Assembly: GCF_963259705.1 (NCBI RefSeq)
Contig: NC_081853.1
Span: 3,295,019-3,359,018 of the forward strand
Direction: 5' to 3'
Origin: Myotis daubentonii
Lineage: Eukaryota > Chordata > Mammalia > Chiroptera > Vespertilionidae
Length of the DNA stretch: 64,000 bases
Part shown: one piece after another, positions 10,761-21,447 of the stretch
Numbering within the stretch: position 1 is the stretch's first letter
How the letters are laid out: each line of letters opens with the position of its first letter
Position numbers and translations under genes: made by a program
Notes under the pieces: model-generated
What the model was told of the DNA's origin: nothing
The model's database searches: none
What the model saw: only the letters and a program-made list of their open reading frames with translations

Positions 10761-12081
10761 GAGAACAATGAACTTAGGAGTCCCCGGTCAGGAACAGTTT
10801 CTTCCCTCTGGAGAGGATTCTAACAGGAGACCGCATGAGTTTGCTTGCAGTGTTTTAGGTGCGTACGGTACATTCCTGCTTCAACGTCCATGCGATGTCA
10901 CCAGAATTTCCAAGAGAGCCTGGGTCCAGAGTGGTGCCCTCCCCCGTGTGCAGGGCTGAGGGGCTGCAGGCTGAGTGTGGCCCCTCTGGGGCTTCCACCC
11001 ACTAGGATAAGGAAGTTAGACAGTCTTGCCCTCTGCGTTATGTGGACCACTATTTGAGCGAGGTTTTCCCAGACCCCACTCATTTCAAACCTCGTTCTGT
11101 GCTCAAAATAAGGAACTTAACCCTCCCTCATGTGTATCAAAGGAAATGCCTTCCCACTCTATGGCCTTCCTTTGTTTCAAGCTGCCATGTCAATAAAGTT
11201 GTTGGAAGAAAAAAATTCAAATAGGAGAAGGGCTTAGATCTTTCCTTCTCCCTGGAGTAAAATCCGCCCCCTCCCCCCCACCCTCCGCCCAGCAGGGTGA
11301 GTTAATTGTATTTGAATGAATAATTCTAATAAAGCGGTGACCTTTAATGCCAACCAGTGTTTTTAATTTCCACTCACTGTCAGTCACTCCAGCGTGAGCC
11401 ACCGCAGGGTGTGAGCATGGAGAGGCCGGTATGTCCAGAGAGGAGAAAAACAGCCCGCAGCCTGGGCGCCGCTGCAGGAACGGCCCGTGTCTCAGACATG
11501 GGAGTCAGGAACATGATGGGAACCAGCCAGAACCGCAGATATGCTGGGAGGGAGTTGGAAAATTTTCTTCAACAATTCATTGATGATTGTATAAAATTTA
11601 GAAAAGGCAGGAAAAAAAAAGGAAATGAAAAGTAAGATAAAAGCACTCTGAAATCTCATCCCTCAAATACAACACTATGACTACCATTAATGTTCTGGAA
11701 TACGTCCTTCCAGTCTTTTTTCTATATTTATACACATATAGGAAATACATGTATATATGCTTGTATCTATTTCTTTCAGAATTGAATTATGCGGTGAATA
11801 ATATGGTATGTTCCGTCTGAGGGTCTGAAGAGGTGTTAGCGAATTACCACAGGAAAGCTTCTGTAGCAATATATTTATGCAGATATTAATGGCATCATCA
11901 CAAGTATTTTATTTCAACTGGGTAAAAATTTCTTGTGCATCCACTATATTTGGAAATAAAAAGAACCACCAAATACCTTCCACACAAAAGTGAGTGCATT
12001 TATTTATTAGTTCAGCATATAATTAGTGCAGATACTAATGTAAGCTCTGAATATAGAGCAGTGAACAGACAAAAATGTGTG
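10761..12081. other. Unassigned DNA; possible old L1 near 11640-11870
   Basis: No gene. The text aatgttctggaatacgtcct at about 11690 resembles an old L1M segment. At 11190-11217 an AATAAA is followed by an A-rich run, which could be a retrocopy tail, but no parent transcript is recognised. Confidence 0.35.
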
Positions 12082-12119
12082 CTTGTGTGTGTGTGTGTGT
12101 GTGTGTTTGTGTGTTTGCA
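12082..12119. repeat. (TG)n microsatellite
   Basis: Short GT/TG run with a few interruptions. It explains the Cys/Val-rich frame across it. Confidence 0.95.
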
Positions 12120-12326
12120 TGTGTGCTCTGCACAGAGGGTGGGGCAGGGCAGGACTCCAAATCAGCAGTCCTTGCTACCTGAGTCCCCATCCCACTGGGA
12201 CAGTGCCTGAGGACAGGGGGTCTCACCTGGAAGTTAGGGAGGGTCTCAGCAAACCAATGTTTCTTGCCCCCCAATTCCCCAGAGATACTGCACTCTATTT
12301 TACATCTTTGTTTGCTTATAATCTAA
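12120..12326. other. Short unassigned spacer
   Basis: Unique-looking DNA between the TG repeat and the Helitron 3' end. Confidence 0.5.
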
Positions 12327-12798
12327 CAAGAGGCCCATTGCACGAAATTTGTGCACAGGGGTGGGGGTCCCTCAGCCCAGCCTGCACCCTCTCCAATCCG
12401 GTACTCCTGTGGGATTGGGCCTAAACCAGCAGTCAGACATCCCTCTCACAATTTGGGACCGCTGGCTCCTAACCGCTTGACCGCCTGCCTGCCTGCCTGA
12501 TCATCCCTAACCACCTCTGCCTGCCTGATTGCCCCTAACCACCTCTACCTGCCAGCCTGATCACCCCTGACTGCCTCGGGCCTGTACCCGGGACCCAGGA
12601 TTCCCTCCTCTGGCCAGCCACAGGCACCCAGGACCCAGGCCCGCTTCACCCGGGCTGGCCGCAGCCACCGGGGTCCATGGGCGGGTGGCTTTGCCCAGGA
12701 CCGTGGGGCAGGCAGCTTCTCCTGGGCCCAGCTTTGTCAGGAAGGACGTCTGGAAGATGTCCAGTCTAATTAGCATATTACCCTTTTATTAGTATAGA
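12327..12798 (-). mobile_element. Non-autonomous Helitron (HeliBat), 472 bp
   Basis: Minus-strand element. The 5' end TCTATACTAATAAAAGGG lies at 12798 downwards, next to an A. The 3' end carries the short palindrome (tgcacgaaatttgtgca, about 12338) and a terminal CAAG at 12330-12327, where CTAG is expected, so the terminus has mutated. The interior is GC-rich with several cctgcctgcctga-type short repeats (12480-12570). No Rep/helicase coding capacity, so it depended on an autonomous Helitron. Confidence 0.9.
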
Positions 12799-15700
12799 TA
12801 ATACTATTTTAAAGAACTGCTCAAATGATGTATCTGTATGGGAAACGCTGCCTGAGAATTAGTTATTCCCAGGTTCTGAAGTGTGCACAGGGAAGCTGAC
12901 AGTCCTTGTGGGCCTTCATGCCTCCCCTGTTTCTCAGGTGTGCCAGCTCTCAGCTCCAGGCACAGGAATCCTCATCCTCTTCCCTAGAAGGTACAGCACT
13001 AACCCGGCAGGCCAGTGAGTAGCACATAGACATTATATGAGTGTTTTCCATTCCAAACAAACTGTCCTTCCACAGACACATTGGCCTTTTGGTTTCATCT
13101 GGGATGAATTCATGACCATCAGTGACTGTTGCCCTATCTGACTGAGCAGCCAACTAAGTACACTGTGGGTATTAAAGTATTTCTCACCAGACGTTACCGT
13201 TCTTCATGTATACATCCCCAGTGCCTACTGTCATGATTAGGCATTCAATATTAAACAACGACCAAAACTTATAAGAAATGAACTATTTTAGGCATCTTGA
13301 TTCTGTGGTATGATCCCCTTATCTTTAGCACAAGCACATTGTAGCCCAGAGAGTCAAAATCACGTGGTCAGAACACACCATCATATCAGTGTAAATGTAT
13401 TCTGAAGACATTTTACTGGGGAAGAAGGAAATGAATGAAGGTCGTGGCAGATGTGGAAGTTGGATGTTTTCAGTGGCCAGCAGAAATGGCTGTTTTGAGT
13501 TACCTAGGCGCACTTGTAAGAACTCAGATAGATTAATGGAAAGCATACACTTGATATTTCAAAAATTGGGAGTGGCAAATATTCATGATTTCTTACGTGA
13601 TAATATACAAGTACAGCATCTCTCTATGTTTGAGACTTAACACGAAATGAAACAAAGAAAACCCACATGGTATAATATTACATTTAAGAAGGTGTTTAAT
13701 ATTATCTCTGTTGGCAACAAAGATTAAAATATGGTTTTAATGTCTAATTTGATTCAAAATATATTTCTTAGTGAGAATCTAAAATGATTCACTATATATG
13801 GTTTTGACTAAAATAATATTTTGTTAGACTGTAATAAGATATTAATACCCCCATGAGCAGGGCTGGCTCAATTCAGTGTTCATCTTAATTAGTTAGCATT
13901 AACCATCATTAGGGTTTTATATGGTACAATGAACATTACTTCGGAAGTTCCACCTAGGTCACTGGGAGCTAGATCATAACACATGTTATCAATCATCAAT
14001 TTCCCTGGGCTTTCTTAACACCTAGCTTTTATTTTAAAAGTTAAGGTCAATGTTAAGCGTTACACTTCAGTGGAAAAAATTTAAAAAATCAATGTTAATT
14101 AACAATGCTAATTAAATTTTAATCATGTAAATGAAAGCATTTTTCATTCACTTGCCTAGTAAATTATAGTCAGGTAGTCTCCCATATATTACTTGAGATG
14201 ACATAGATAATAGCATCCATGACTAGAGAATGGGGAAGAAAACTGAATAAAATGAAACAAAACAAAAAAGTTATACATGAATGTTGCCTGTGTGTGTGTG
14301 TGTGTATGTATATGACATGGAGAATTTACCTTAATTTCCAGAGAATTGAGTGATATAGAGGAAGGGTATAGAAAAATGATGTATTTTTGGAGTGGTGTGA
14401 TATTTGGAAGGTCTTTTTCCTAACAAAACTAATCCTGCCTGGCCTGACAAAAGTTGCAGACCATGTACCCTTGGCTTCAGTATTCTGAGTTCATGGAAAC
14501 AAGATAGTATCAAGCAGAATTTTAATATTTGAGTATTATAAAGCAGCTAGGGACCCTTAAGCCCTTTAACCATTTGGAAAGGTTAAATATCCTTAATGTG
14601 CAAGCCTGTTTTATCTTTGTCCTATTGGCAATAATCAATCATTGCTGCCAACAGGGAATCTGATCAGAAAATTATGTCTTTGTGATTTTGCAAATTGTGC
14701 TCTGAATTTTAAGATAGCAATGGTAAACTTTGCGTAATGATGCATACTTACTTCAGTACATATGTAGATGCCTGCTGTATGTCAAATCCTGTGGAAGGTG
14801 TGGGTGGGACTGCACGTGCGCAACCTTCTTATTCCAGTGCTAGTCAAGTAAAGACATTAGACGCTGAAACACACACATAGACCGTAGGGGTCACTTAAGC
14901 TACTAAGTTAATTTCACAGACCAGAAACTGAAGGTACAAAGAGGCTAAAGGTTGTAGCCAAAACATGGCCACATAAGGCTTGACCAAAATAGGTCCCCCT
15001 GCGTTTTTATCATTTAACCTGGAGTGTCCTCTGAAAGGGGGCTTGCATCTGTTTGCTTATTTGAGCAGCAGGACAAGCCGGCTTGTCCAGGTTGCTCTTC
15101 CTCCTGATCCGGGGAGAGAGGGTATAGCGGGCGTGACACCCCAGAGAAAGAAGCAGGGCGGCCTCATCGGCAGCGGTGGAGCTGGAGCAGTGCTGCCCAA
15201 ACTGCAGTGCAGCCCTCCGCCCCTCAACCCCCTGGGACCCGGGCCCTGCCTCTCCCACTGAAAAGGCAGACAATGGGTCTGAGGCCGCCTGCCACTACTT
15301 GAGTGAAATTAAGCAGACAGGATTGAACCTAATCTTTATTCCAATAATGCTGGCAGGATGGGGAGAGCAGTCTGTCATCCTGGAAATTCTGCTCTCACCC
15401 GCTCCCCCTCCACTTGCCAGTATACGCACGAGAGAGAAGACAGCTACATGCAGCTGCGAGCAAACGTGGGGCATGGAAGGGGAGGGGAGGGTCCGCAGTC
15501 TGGCCTTCAGGAGCTCAAAGTCCGATAACCAGGTGGCTAATCTCCTGGGATGTTACAAAGAGCTCAGCCCGTTCCTGGGCCCAGAGAATGGTCAGCGCTC
15601 CTGAGGAAAACTCCTGGAAGGGGTCAGTGTCCAGCACAGCCACCAAGTCAAAGCGCGTCCTGTCCTGGGCCTGTTCTCAAAATGTATTCCTTTTCTGAGT

Positions 15701-16095
15701 CATGGGCCCGTCGAGGCATCTTATCTTTTCCAGCCTCGGTCCATCCTGCATTTCCCAGGGTCCTGCCTGTGGTTGGTAAGGTGGAGAATTGTTAGACAAC
15801 CGTGGCTCTGCTCTTATTCCAAGCCCTTCCCCCATCCCCACCCTGCACTCCAGCTTTCCTTCAACTGCACGACCACCTGCCCTTCTCACTTCCTGGTTTA
15901 AGTTAGGCAGAGGGGTTTCTGTCGTTTGCACTCCTCATTTCGGCAGGGAGAGGATTGGCAGAGGCCTATGGCAGTTCTCAGGGCAACAGCTCCTACTCCG
16001 CCCCAACCTGTCCTCTCAGGAAGAAAAAGGGTGGAGGAAAAGGATGTGTGATTTAGGGAAGACTTCTTCTCTACTCACAGACTTTTATATTTTTA
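12799..16095. other. Largely unique DNA, no gene seen
   Basis: About 3.3 kb. Holds a (TG)n tract at 14286-14313, a short L2-like patch near 13210-13260, and an AT-rich section at 13800-14150 with several taatta cores. Overlapping frames at 15176-16286 (up to 165 codons) in GC-rich DNA have no domain and run into the adjacent Helitron, so I treat them as chance. Confidence 0.45.
14286..14313. repeat. (TG)n microsatellite
   Basis: Short TG run followed by atgtatatga. Confidence 0.9.
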
Positions 16096-16314
16096 CTAGA
16101 GGCCCGGTGCACAAAATTCCGTGCAAGAGTAGGCCTTTCTTCCCCGGCTGCTGGCACTGGCTTTCCTCCGGCCCCCAGCACCTGGGCTTCCCTCCTCCGG
16201 CTGCCAGCAGGCACCCGCGACCCGGGCTGGCTTCCCCCCTGGTCCCGGCTTCGTCAGGAAGGACATCTGGAAGATGTCCAGGCTAATTAGCATATTACCC
16301 TTTTGTTATTATAG
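16096..16314 (-). mobile_element. Non-autonomous Helitron (HeliBat), 219 bp
   Basis: Minus-strand element. The CTAG 3' terminus reads at 16099-16096, preceded by the ggcccggtgcac hairpin region with the inverse at about 16121-16126. The 5' end is at about 16314 (CTATAATAACAAAAGGG). Shares ggaagatgtcc and taattagcatattaccctt blocks with the copy at 12327-12798, so it is the same subfamily with a shorter middle. Confidence 0.88.
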
Positions 16315-16439
16315 TTTATTATTAGCAACCCACCCAAAACAAAGAACACACAAAAACCAAAAAAGCCTGCTTGCCCATACCCTGAAGGCTTACATATCTA
16401 TGGTCAGACAGTGGGAATGATGACTCTTTTCCAGAAAGG
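16315..16439. other. Unassigned spacer
   Basis: Short stretch between the Helitron and the inverted L1; the minus-strand frame that covers it is L1 coding only from about 16440 on. Confidence 0.5.
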
Positions 16440-17006
16440 ATGAATATGTCCTCCCATGTAGTGGGCTTTCTTGTTATTTTGTTGATGGTTTCCTTTGCTG
16501 TGCAGAAGCTTTTTATTTTGATGTTTATTTTCTCCTTGGTTTCCATTGTCCTAGGAGATGTGTTGGTGAACATATTGCTATGAGCTATAGCTGATATTTT
16601 GCTGCCTGTGGAACAGCATGGATGGACTTGGAGAGTTTTATGCTAAGTGAAATAAGCCAGTCAGAGAAGGATAAGTATCACATGATCTCACTCATTTGTG
16701 GAATAAAATGAACAACATAAACTGATGAACAAAAATAGATCCAGAGACACTGAAGCATTGAACAGACCGCCAGACTCAGAGGGAAGGTGGGGGAGGGTCG
16801 GTTGTGGAGAGGGGGTGGGGGGTAAAGGGGGAGGGAGTGGGAGTTGCGGAGGAAGAGAGCAACCAAAGAACTTGTGTGCATATAAGCACAAGCAATGGAC
16901 ACAGACAATGGGGGTGGGGGTGGGGGTGGGGGTGGGGTGGGGGCAGGCTGGGAGAGGACAACAGGGGAAAGGGGACATGTGTAATACTTTCAACAATAAG
17001 GAATCC
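16440..17006 (+). pseudogene. 5'-inverted, truncated L1
   Basis: Two L1 pieces lie in opposite orientation. At 16440-16606 the minus strand encodes an ORF2 segment ([20 protein letters not shown] is visible). From about 16607 the plus strand gives the last ORF2 codons (gatggacttggagagtttta onwards) and a G-rich 3'UTR ending in ctttcaacaataag near 17000. This is the arrangement left by twin priming during L1 integration. The G-run at 16910-16943 belongs to the 3'UTR. Target duplications could not be found by eye. No functional protein. Confidence 0.8.
16910..16943 (+). repeat. (GGGGGT)n run, G-quadruplex-type
   Basis: Five or more G-tracts of four to five G, separated by single T, inside the L1 3'UTR. 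G-rich 3'UTR tracts are a known L1 feature. Confidence 0.85.
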
Positions 17007-17238
17007 AAAATAGAAATGAAGATAAATGAATTCCAAAGGAAACTTTAAGGACAATATGTGTTTCTCTTTGATTAAGTGGGTTGTGAAGTCATTTAAACAA
17101 ATTGAAATCTCCTGAACGTTAGAGGCCTTCATATCCAGAGCTTCCTGTGCTGAGGCCAGGAGCCAGGAACGGAGGAGACTCCACCCCTATTTGAACACTT
17201 TCCCTCCTGTCCCTTCCTCTCCCCACCTAGAACCCTAG

Positions 17239-18050
17239 AACACACACACACACACACACCACACACCACACACCACACACCACACACACTACACATTACA
17301 CACACACCACACACCACACACACATACCACACACCACACATTACACACACACACACCACACACCACACACCACACACCACACACCACACACACACCCCAC
17401 ACACATACACACACACACACACCACACACCACACACACACCCCACACACATACACACACACACACACCACACACCACACACCACACATATACACACCACA
17501 TACACCACACACATCACACACCACACACCACACACATACCACACACACCACATGCCATACACAACACACAACACACACCACACACACACACCACACACCA
17601 CACACATCACACAAACCACACACATCACACACATCACACACCACACACACACCACACACCACACACACACCACACACCACACACACACCACACACACACA
17701 CCACACACATACCATATACCTCACACATACCATACACATACCACACACCACACACATTAACCACACACCACACACACATCATACACACACATCTCACACA
17801 TCACACACACACCACACACACACCACACACACACCACACACCACACACACACACCACACACACACACACACACTACACATACATGCCACATACCATACAC
17901 ACATCACACACCACACACATGCACACAAACACACCACATCACACACCACACACCACATATGCACACTACACATACACACCACATCACACACACATCATAC
18001 ACCACACACCACACACACGCACACACACACACACACACACCACAACACAC
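17239..18050. repeat. CA-rich satellite, ~810 bp
   Basis: An array of CA dinucleotides broken every few units by an extra C (cacacaccacaca pattern), with rare cat/tac variants. This is a degenerate CA-derived minisatellite rather than a plain microsatellite. It generates 65-222-codon frames on both strands rich in Cys/Val or His/Thr, which are artefacts. A SPIN element sits at its right edge. Confidence 0.97.
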
Positions 18051-18059
18051 AGTCTAGAG

Positions 18060-18370
18060 CAGTGGTTCTCAACCTTCCTAACGTCGCGACCCTGTAATAC
18101 AGTTCCTCATGTTGTGGTGACTCCCAAACATAAAATTATTTTCGTTGCTACTTCATAACTGTAATTTTGCTACTGTTATGAATCGTAATGTAAATCTCTG
18201 ATATGCAGGATGTATTTTCATTGTTACAAATTGAACATAATTAAAGCATAGTGATTAATCACAGAAACAATATGTAATTATATTTGTGTTTTCCGATGGT
18301 CTTAGGCGACCCCTGTGAAAGGGTCATTCGACCCCCAAAGGGGTCGCGACCCACAGGTTGAGAACTGCTG
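18060..18370 (-). mobile_element. SPIN-type hAT transposon (311 bp), perfect TSD
   Basis: Starts CAGTGGTTCTCAACCTTCC and ends GGTTGAGAACTGCTG. Flanked by an exact 8-bp duplication gtctagag at 18052-18059 and 18371-18378. It is the longer SPIN form: compared with the 223-bp copy at 7681 it carries roughly 90 extra internal bases (18130-18230). It lies in the opposite orientation to that copy. No coding capacity. Confidence 0.93.
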
Positions 18371-18378
18371 GTCTAGAG

Positions 18379-19851
18379 GGAATACTTTACTCAGAGCTCT
18401 AAATCCAATAACTTTTTTGCTCATAAATTTTCCTTTGAACTACCTGGGTATATCTACACCCATTATTAGAAAACACGATATTTAAGAGAATTTTCCTGTC
18501 TTAGGATACATTTCAATGCCTCTCATTTAATAAAAGTCAAAACCATTTATTTAATGTGTCAGAATTCCCATAAAATGAGTCATCACGGTTGGTAACCAGG
18601 AACACCTATCAGTTACCAATTTTTCCCAACCTTTCCTAGGTAGATACATCCATTCTAGAACATCATAACTTGAGCTGTGTGCCTTTGTTGTTGGAAAGCA
18701 GCTCTGAAGGTCAGTGTTAGGGTGATGGTCGTGCCCAGAGTCTGTGCCTAGACTGGCCAAGGGTCCTCAGGTCCGTTAGCTACAGTGCAGATGGGCGGTG
18801 TCGGAGGGAGGCCCTGGAGGCCTGCGGAGCAGCGGGCAGCTGAGCGCCGAGCTCCCCGCAGGCCTGGGCTGGCTCTGTGGTCAGAGGTGAGGGTAGAGGG
18901 CAGAAATGGAAACCCTCTGTCGGGCAGCCACCAGCAAAGCCCGCAAGTGGCACTTTTTCGGTTTTGAAATTTCTAACCCTGTTTAAAAGGTACACTCAAA
19001 AGCATAGGGGACAGAAGAGTCAAACATTTTTAATTAACTTTCCCCTTAATTGGCAAATCAAGTCAATGATTAGCATGAACCCAGAGGAAGGGACATCTTA
19101 TGCACTTAACACGGTTGCTTATGTGGGGCCGCGGGCATCAGATGCCCTGCCATGACAAGACGCAGTTTCCTGACGTGACTCACGCCTGGTGACGGGTTGG
19201 GCATGGATTTCCATGCGGCAGGTTTATTTTAAGGGGTATAATCAGAATTTGTCTTTAGAATTTTGATTCAAAAATGAGATAAGACTCCAGGGAAATTTTC
19301 TTTTTTCAAGTTGTTTATCTTTCCCATGCTGCAAATGAACCTATCTAAAAAAGAGCTCACTCTATTTTGGAAGCATTTTACTTAATTAATAAATAAATTA
19401 ATAAACAAAATAAATACTAATGTAGAAAAGAAGAAAATAACTCAATGAAGTGATTCACCAAAGAATTTTAACCTGACAGCATTTTGAAAGGATAATTTTA
19501 TCTACAAATTTAGGAAATAGTAAATATGTTAATTGTGTGTTACATAGATGTGGATGAATGTATTATAATTTTCTTCTTGGTAATTAATTAAATTCTTTGG
19601 TTTTCAAAGCATTCTATATTTTGCTTGGAAATGCACTTTATTTAGAATTAAATGAATTCCCATGTAGAAATCAGAATCTCTCTCTTCACCCCATCCTTCC
19701 TCACTTAGTCATGTAAAGCCCCTCATTTTTGAAGGAAACTCTGAAAATGTCTATTTTATAATAATAGGAATACATAGAAAAGCATATGCAAATATCTTAT
19801 TCACCTTCTATAATAAGAATAAAGTACACAGGATTTCTCCCCCACCATCCA
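18379..19851. other. Largely unique DNA, no gene seen
   Basis: No recognised repeat or domain. The GC-rich part 18785-18950 has short frames on both strands only. 19370-19640 is AT-rich with ttaattaa cores. Confidence 0.5.
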
Positions 19852-19922
19852 TCTACACTAATAAGAGAGAAAAATGGTAATTGGCGTACGGCGATACCCT
19901 TTTCATTGGCTAATAGGGCTAT

Positions 19923-20036
19923 ATGCAAATTAACTGCCAACTATGATTGGCAGTTAACTGCCAACTAAGATTGGCAGTTAACTGCCAACTAAGATTGGCA
20001 GTTAACTGCCAACAAGATGGCGGTTAATTTGCATAT
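19923..20036. repeat. 24-bp tandem palindromic repeats in Helitron
   Basis: The 18-bp perfect palindrome TTGGCAGTTAACTGCCAA occurs at 19947-19964, 19971-19988 and 19995-20012, exactly 24 bp apart, joined by ctaaga. The block is itself bounded by inverted arms, atgcaaattaac on the left (19923-19934) and gttaatttgcat on the right (20023-20034). Each unit can form a cruciform. Confidence 0.97.
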
Positions 20037-20123
20037 GTAGGCACAATGCAGGGAGGCAAAAGGGAAAGCAGGAAGAAGCCCCCTGCCACTGACAGTGATC
20101 AGAAACCCAGGGGGGAGCTAAGA

Positions 20124-20177
20124 GCTGGGGGGCAGGGCAAAGGCGGCCCCAGGGCCGCCTTTGCCCTGCCCCCCAGC
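20124..20177. repeat. Perfect 26-bp hairpin in Helitron
   Basis: The left arm 20124-20149 (gctggggggcagggcaaagg...) is exactly complementary to the right arm 20152-20177, with a 2-nt loop (ca). There is no mismatch in 26 bp, although the surrounding element is not otherwise symmetrical. Confidence 0.97.
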
Positions 20178-20387
20178 CATGATCAGAGAATCAGGCGCCT
20201 TTGCCGCCCTGGCCAGTGATAGCAGGAAGTAGGGGTGGAGCCAGCGATGGGAGCTGGGCACGGTCGAAGCTGGCAGTCCCAGGAGCTAGGGGTCCCTTGC
20301 CTGGGCCTAAAGCAGAGCCCACGATCGCGGGGCCACTGCAGCTGCGGGTCCCCGCTGCCCGGGCCGGATGCCTAGGCCAGAGGAGTT

Positions 20388-21040
20388 AGGCCTGGGCAGG
20401 GGCGGAGCCTGCAACCGCGGGGAGCTGGGGGTCCCCTGCCCAGGCCTGACACCTCTGCCGGAGGCCTCAGGCCTGGTCAAGGGGCCGATCCAGTGATTGG
20501 TGATCGGAGGGTGATGAGGGTCAACTCCTCTGGCCGAGGCATCAGGCCTGGGTGGGGGGCGGAGCCGGGGATTGGGGGGATATGATGGTCCCCTTGCCCA
20601 GGCCTGAAGCCTGGGTCAGAGGCGTCAGGCTTGGGCGGGGGGCGGAGCAAGCGATCAGAGGGAGATGGGGGTCCCCTGCCCAGGCATGATTCCTGGGCCA
20701 GAGACCTCAGGCCTGGGCGGGGGCCAGAGCCAGTTCTCGGGGGGAGATGGGGGTCCCCTGTCCAAGCCTGACACCTCTGGTGGAGGCGTCAGGCCTGGGC
20801 AAGGGGCCGATCAGGTGATCAGAGGGTGATGGGGGTCTATGCCTCTGGCTGAGGCATCAGGCCTGGGCAAGGGGCAGAGCCAGCAATCGGAGGGGTCTGG
20901 GGGTCCCCTGCCCAGGCCTGATGCCTGGGCCAGAGGCATCAGGCCTGGGCTGGGGGCAGAACCAGTGATGGGGGGAATGAGGCCTGGGCAAGGGGCCGAT
21001 CCTGCGATTGGAGGGTGATGGGGGTCAATGCCTGAGGGCT
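20388..21040 (+). repeat. ~80-bp minisatellite in Helitron
   Basis: The start motif aggcctgggc (with small variants) recurs at about 20388, 20469, 20544, 20627, 20709, 20791, 20859, 20941 and 20980. The usual spacing is 75-83 bp, with two short units (68 and 39). Two unit types alternate: one with ggtcccctgcccaggcctga and one with ggggccgatc...gggtgatg. Confidence 0.93.
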
Positions 21041-21128
21041 CCAAGTATGTGAGAGGGGGCAGGCTGGGCTGAGGGACACTCCCCCCCCCACACACCCAGT
21101 GCACGAATTTCGTGCACCGGGCCCCTAG

Positions 21129-21329
21129 TTCATTTAATAAAAGACCTGAATGACATGCATGTTCAGGTCCAACCTTTTAAACATGAAATTTCTCAACCCC
21201 AGCTCTGACCTCACAAAAGAATGATGCACCAAGCAAAGCTTCTAGTGACTTCTCCCCCTTCTTTCTTTATTTTTTATTACTATTTTATTTGCTATTCGAT
21301 GCAAGGGACAATATGTATTTGTAATGTAA
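21129..21329. other. Unassigned spacer
   Basis: Unique-looking AT-rich DNA between two Helitrons. Confidence 0.5.
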
Positions 21330-21447
21330 CTAGAGGACCAATGAACAAAATTTGTGCAAGGGGCTCGGCCCTCGCAGCCGCGGCGTCGTCCGGAAGCTCA
21401 TCTGGCTGTCCAGTCTAACGAGCACAGTGCGCTTTTATTATTATAGA
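21330..21447 (-). mobile_element. Short Helitron (HeliBat), 118 bp
   Basis: Minus strand. CTAG at 21333-21330 follows the degenerate hairpin (aacaaaatttgtgc). The 5' end TCTATAATAATAAAAGCGC is at 21447, next to an A. Most of the middle is deleted, leaving little more than the two ends. Confidence 0.85.

Larger units (their letters stand above)
19852..21128 (+). mobile_element. Long non-autonomous Helitron (HeliBat), 1,277 bp
   Basis: Begins TCTACACTAATAAGAGAG after an A (19851). Ends with the hairpin gtgcacgaatttcgtgcac, then cgggcccctag, with CTAG at 21125-21128 and a T following. The interior has three parts: palindromic 24-bp repeats (19923-20036), a perfect long hairpin (20124-20177), and a GC-rich minisatellite (20388-21040). 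It has no Rep or helicase coding capacity. It is the longest and most structured Helitron in the window. The termini are exact; the origin of the interior is unknown. Confidence 0.92.

Noticed and set aside
15176..16286. Series of GC-rich plus-strand frames up to 165 codons
   Set aside because: They overlap each other in different frames and read into a Helitron.
17129..18158. Open frames up to 222 codons over the CA satellite
   Set aside because: Cys/Val- and His/Thr-rich products of a dinucleotide-derived repeat read in several frames on both strands.
19947..20012. Regularly spaced palindromes as a CRISPR array
   Set aside because: The units are contiguous 24-bp repeats without variable spacers, inside a Helitron of a mammalian genome.
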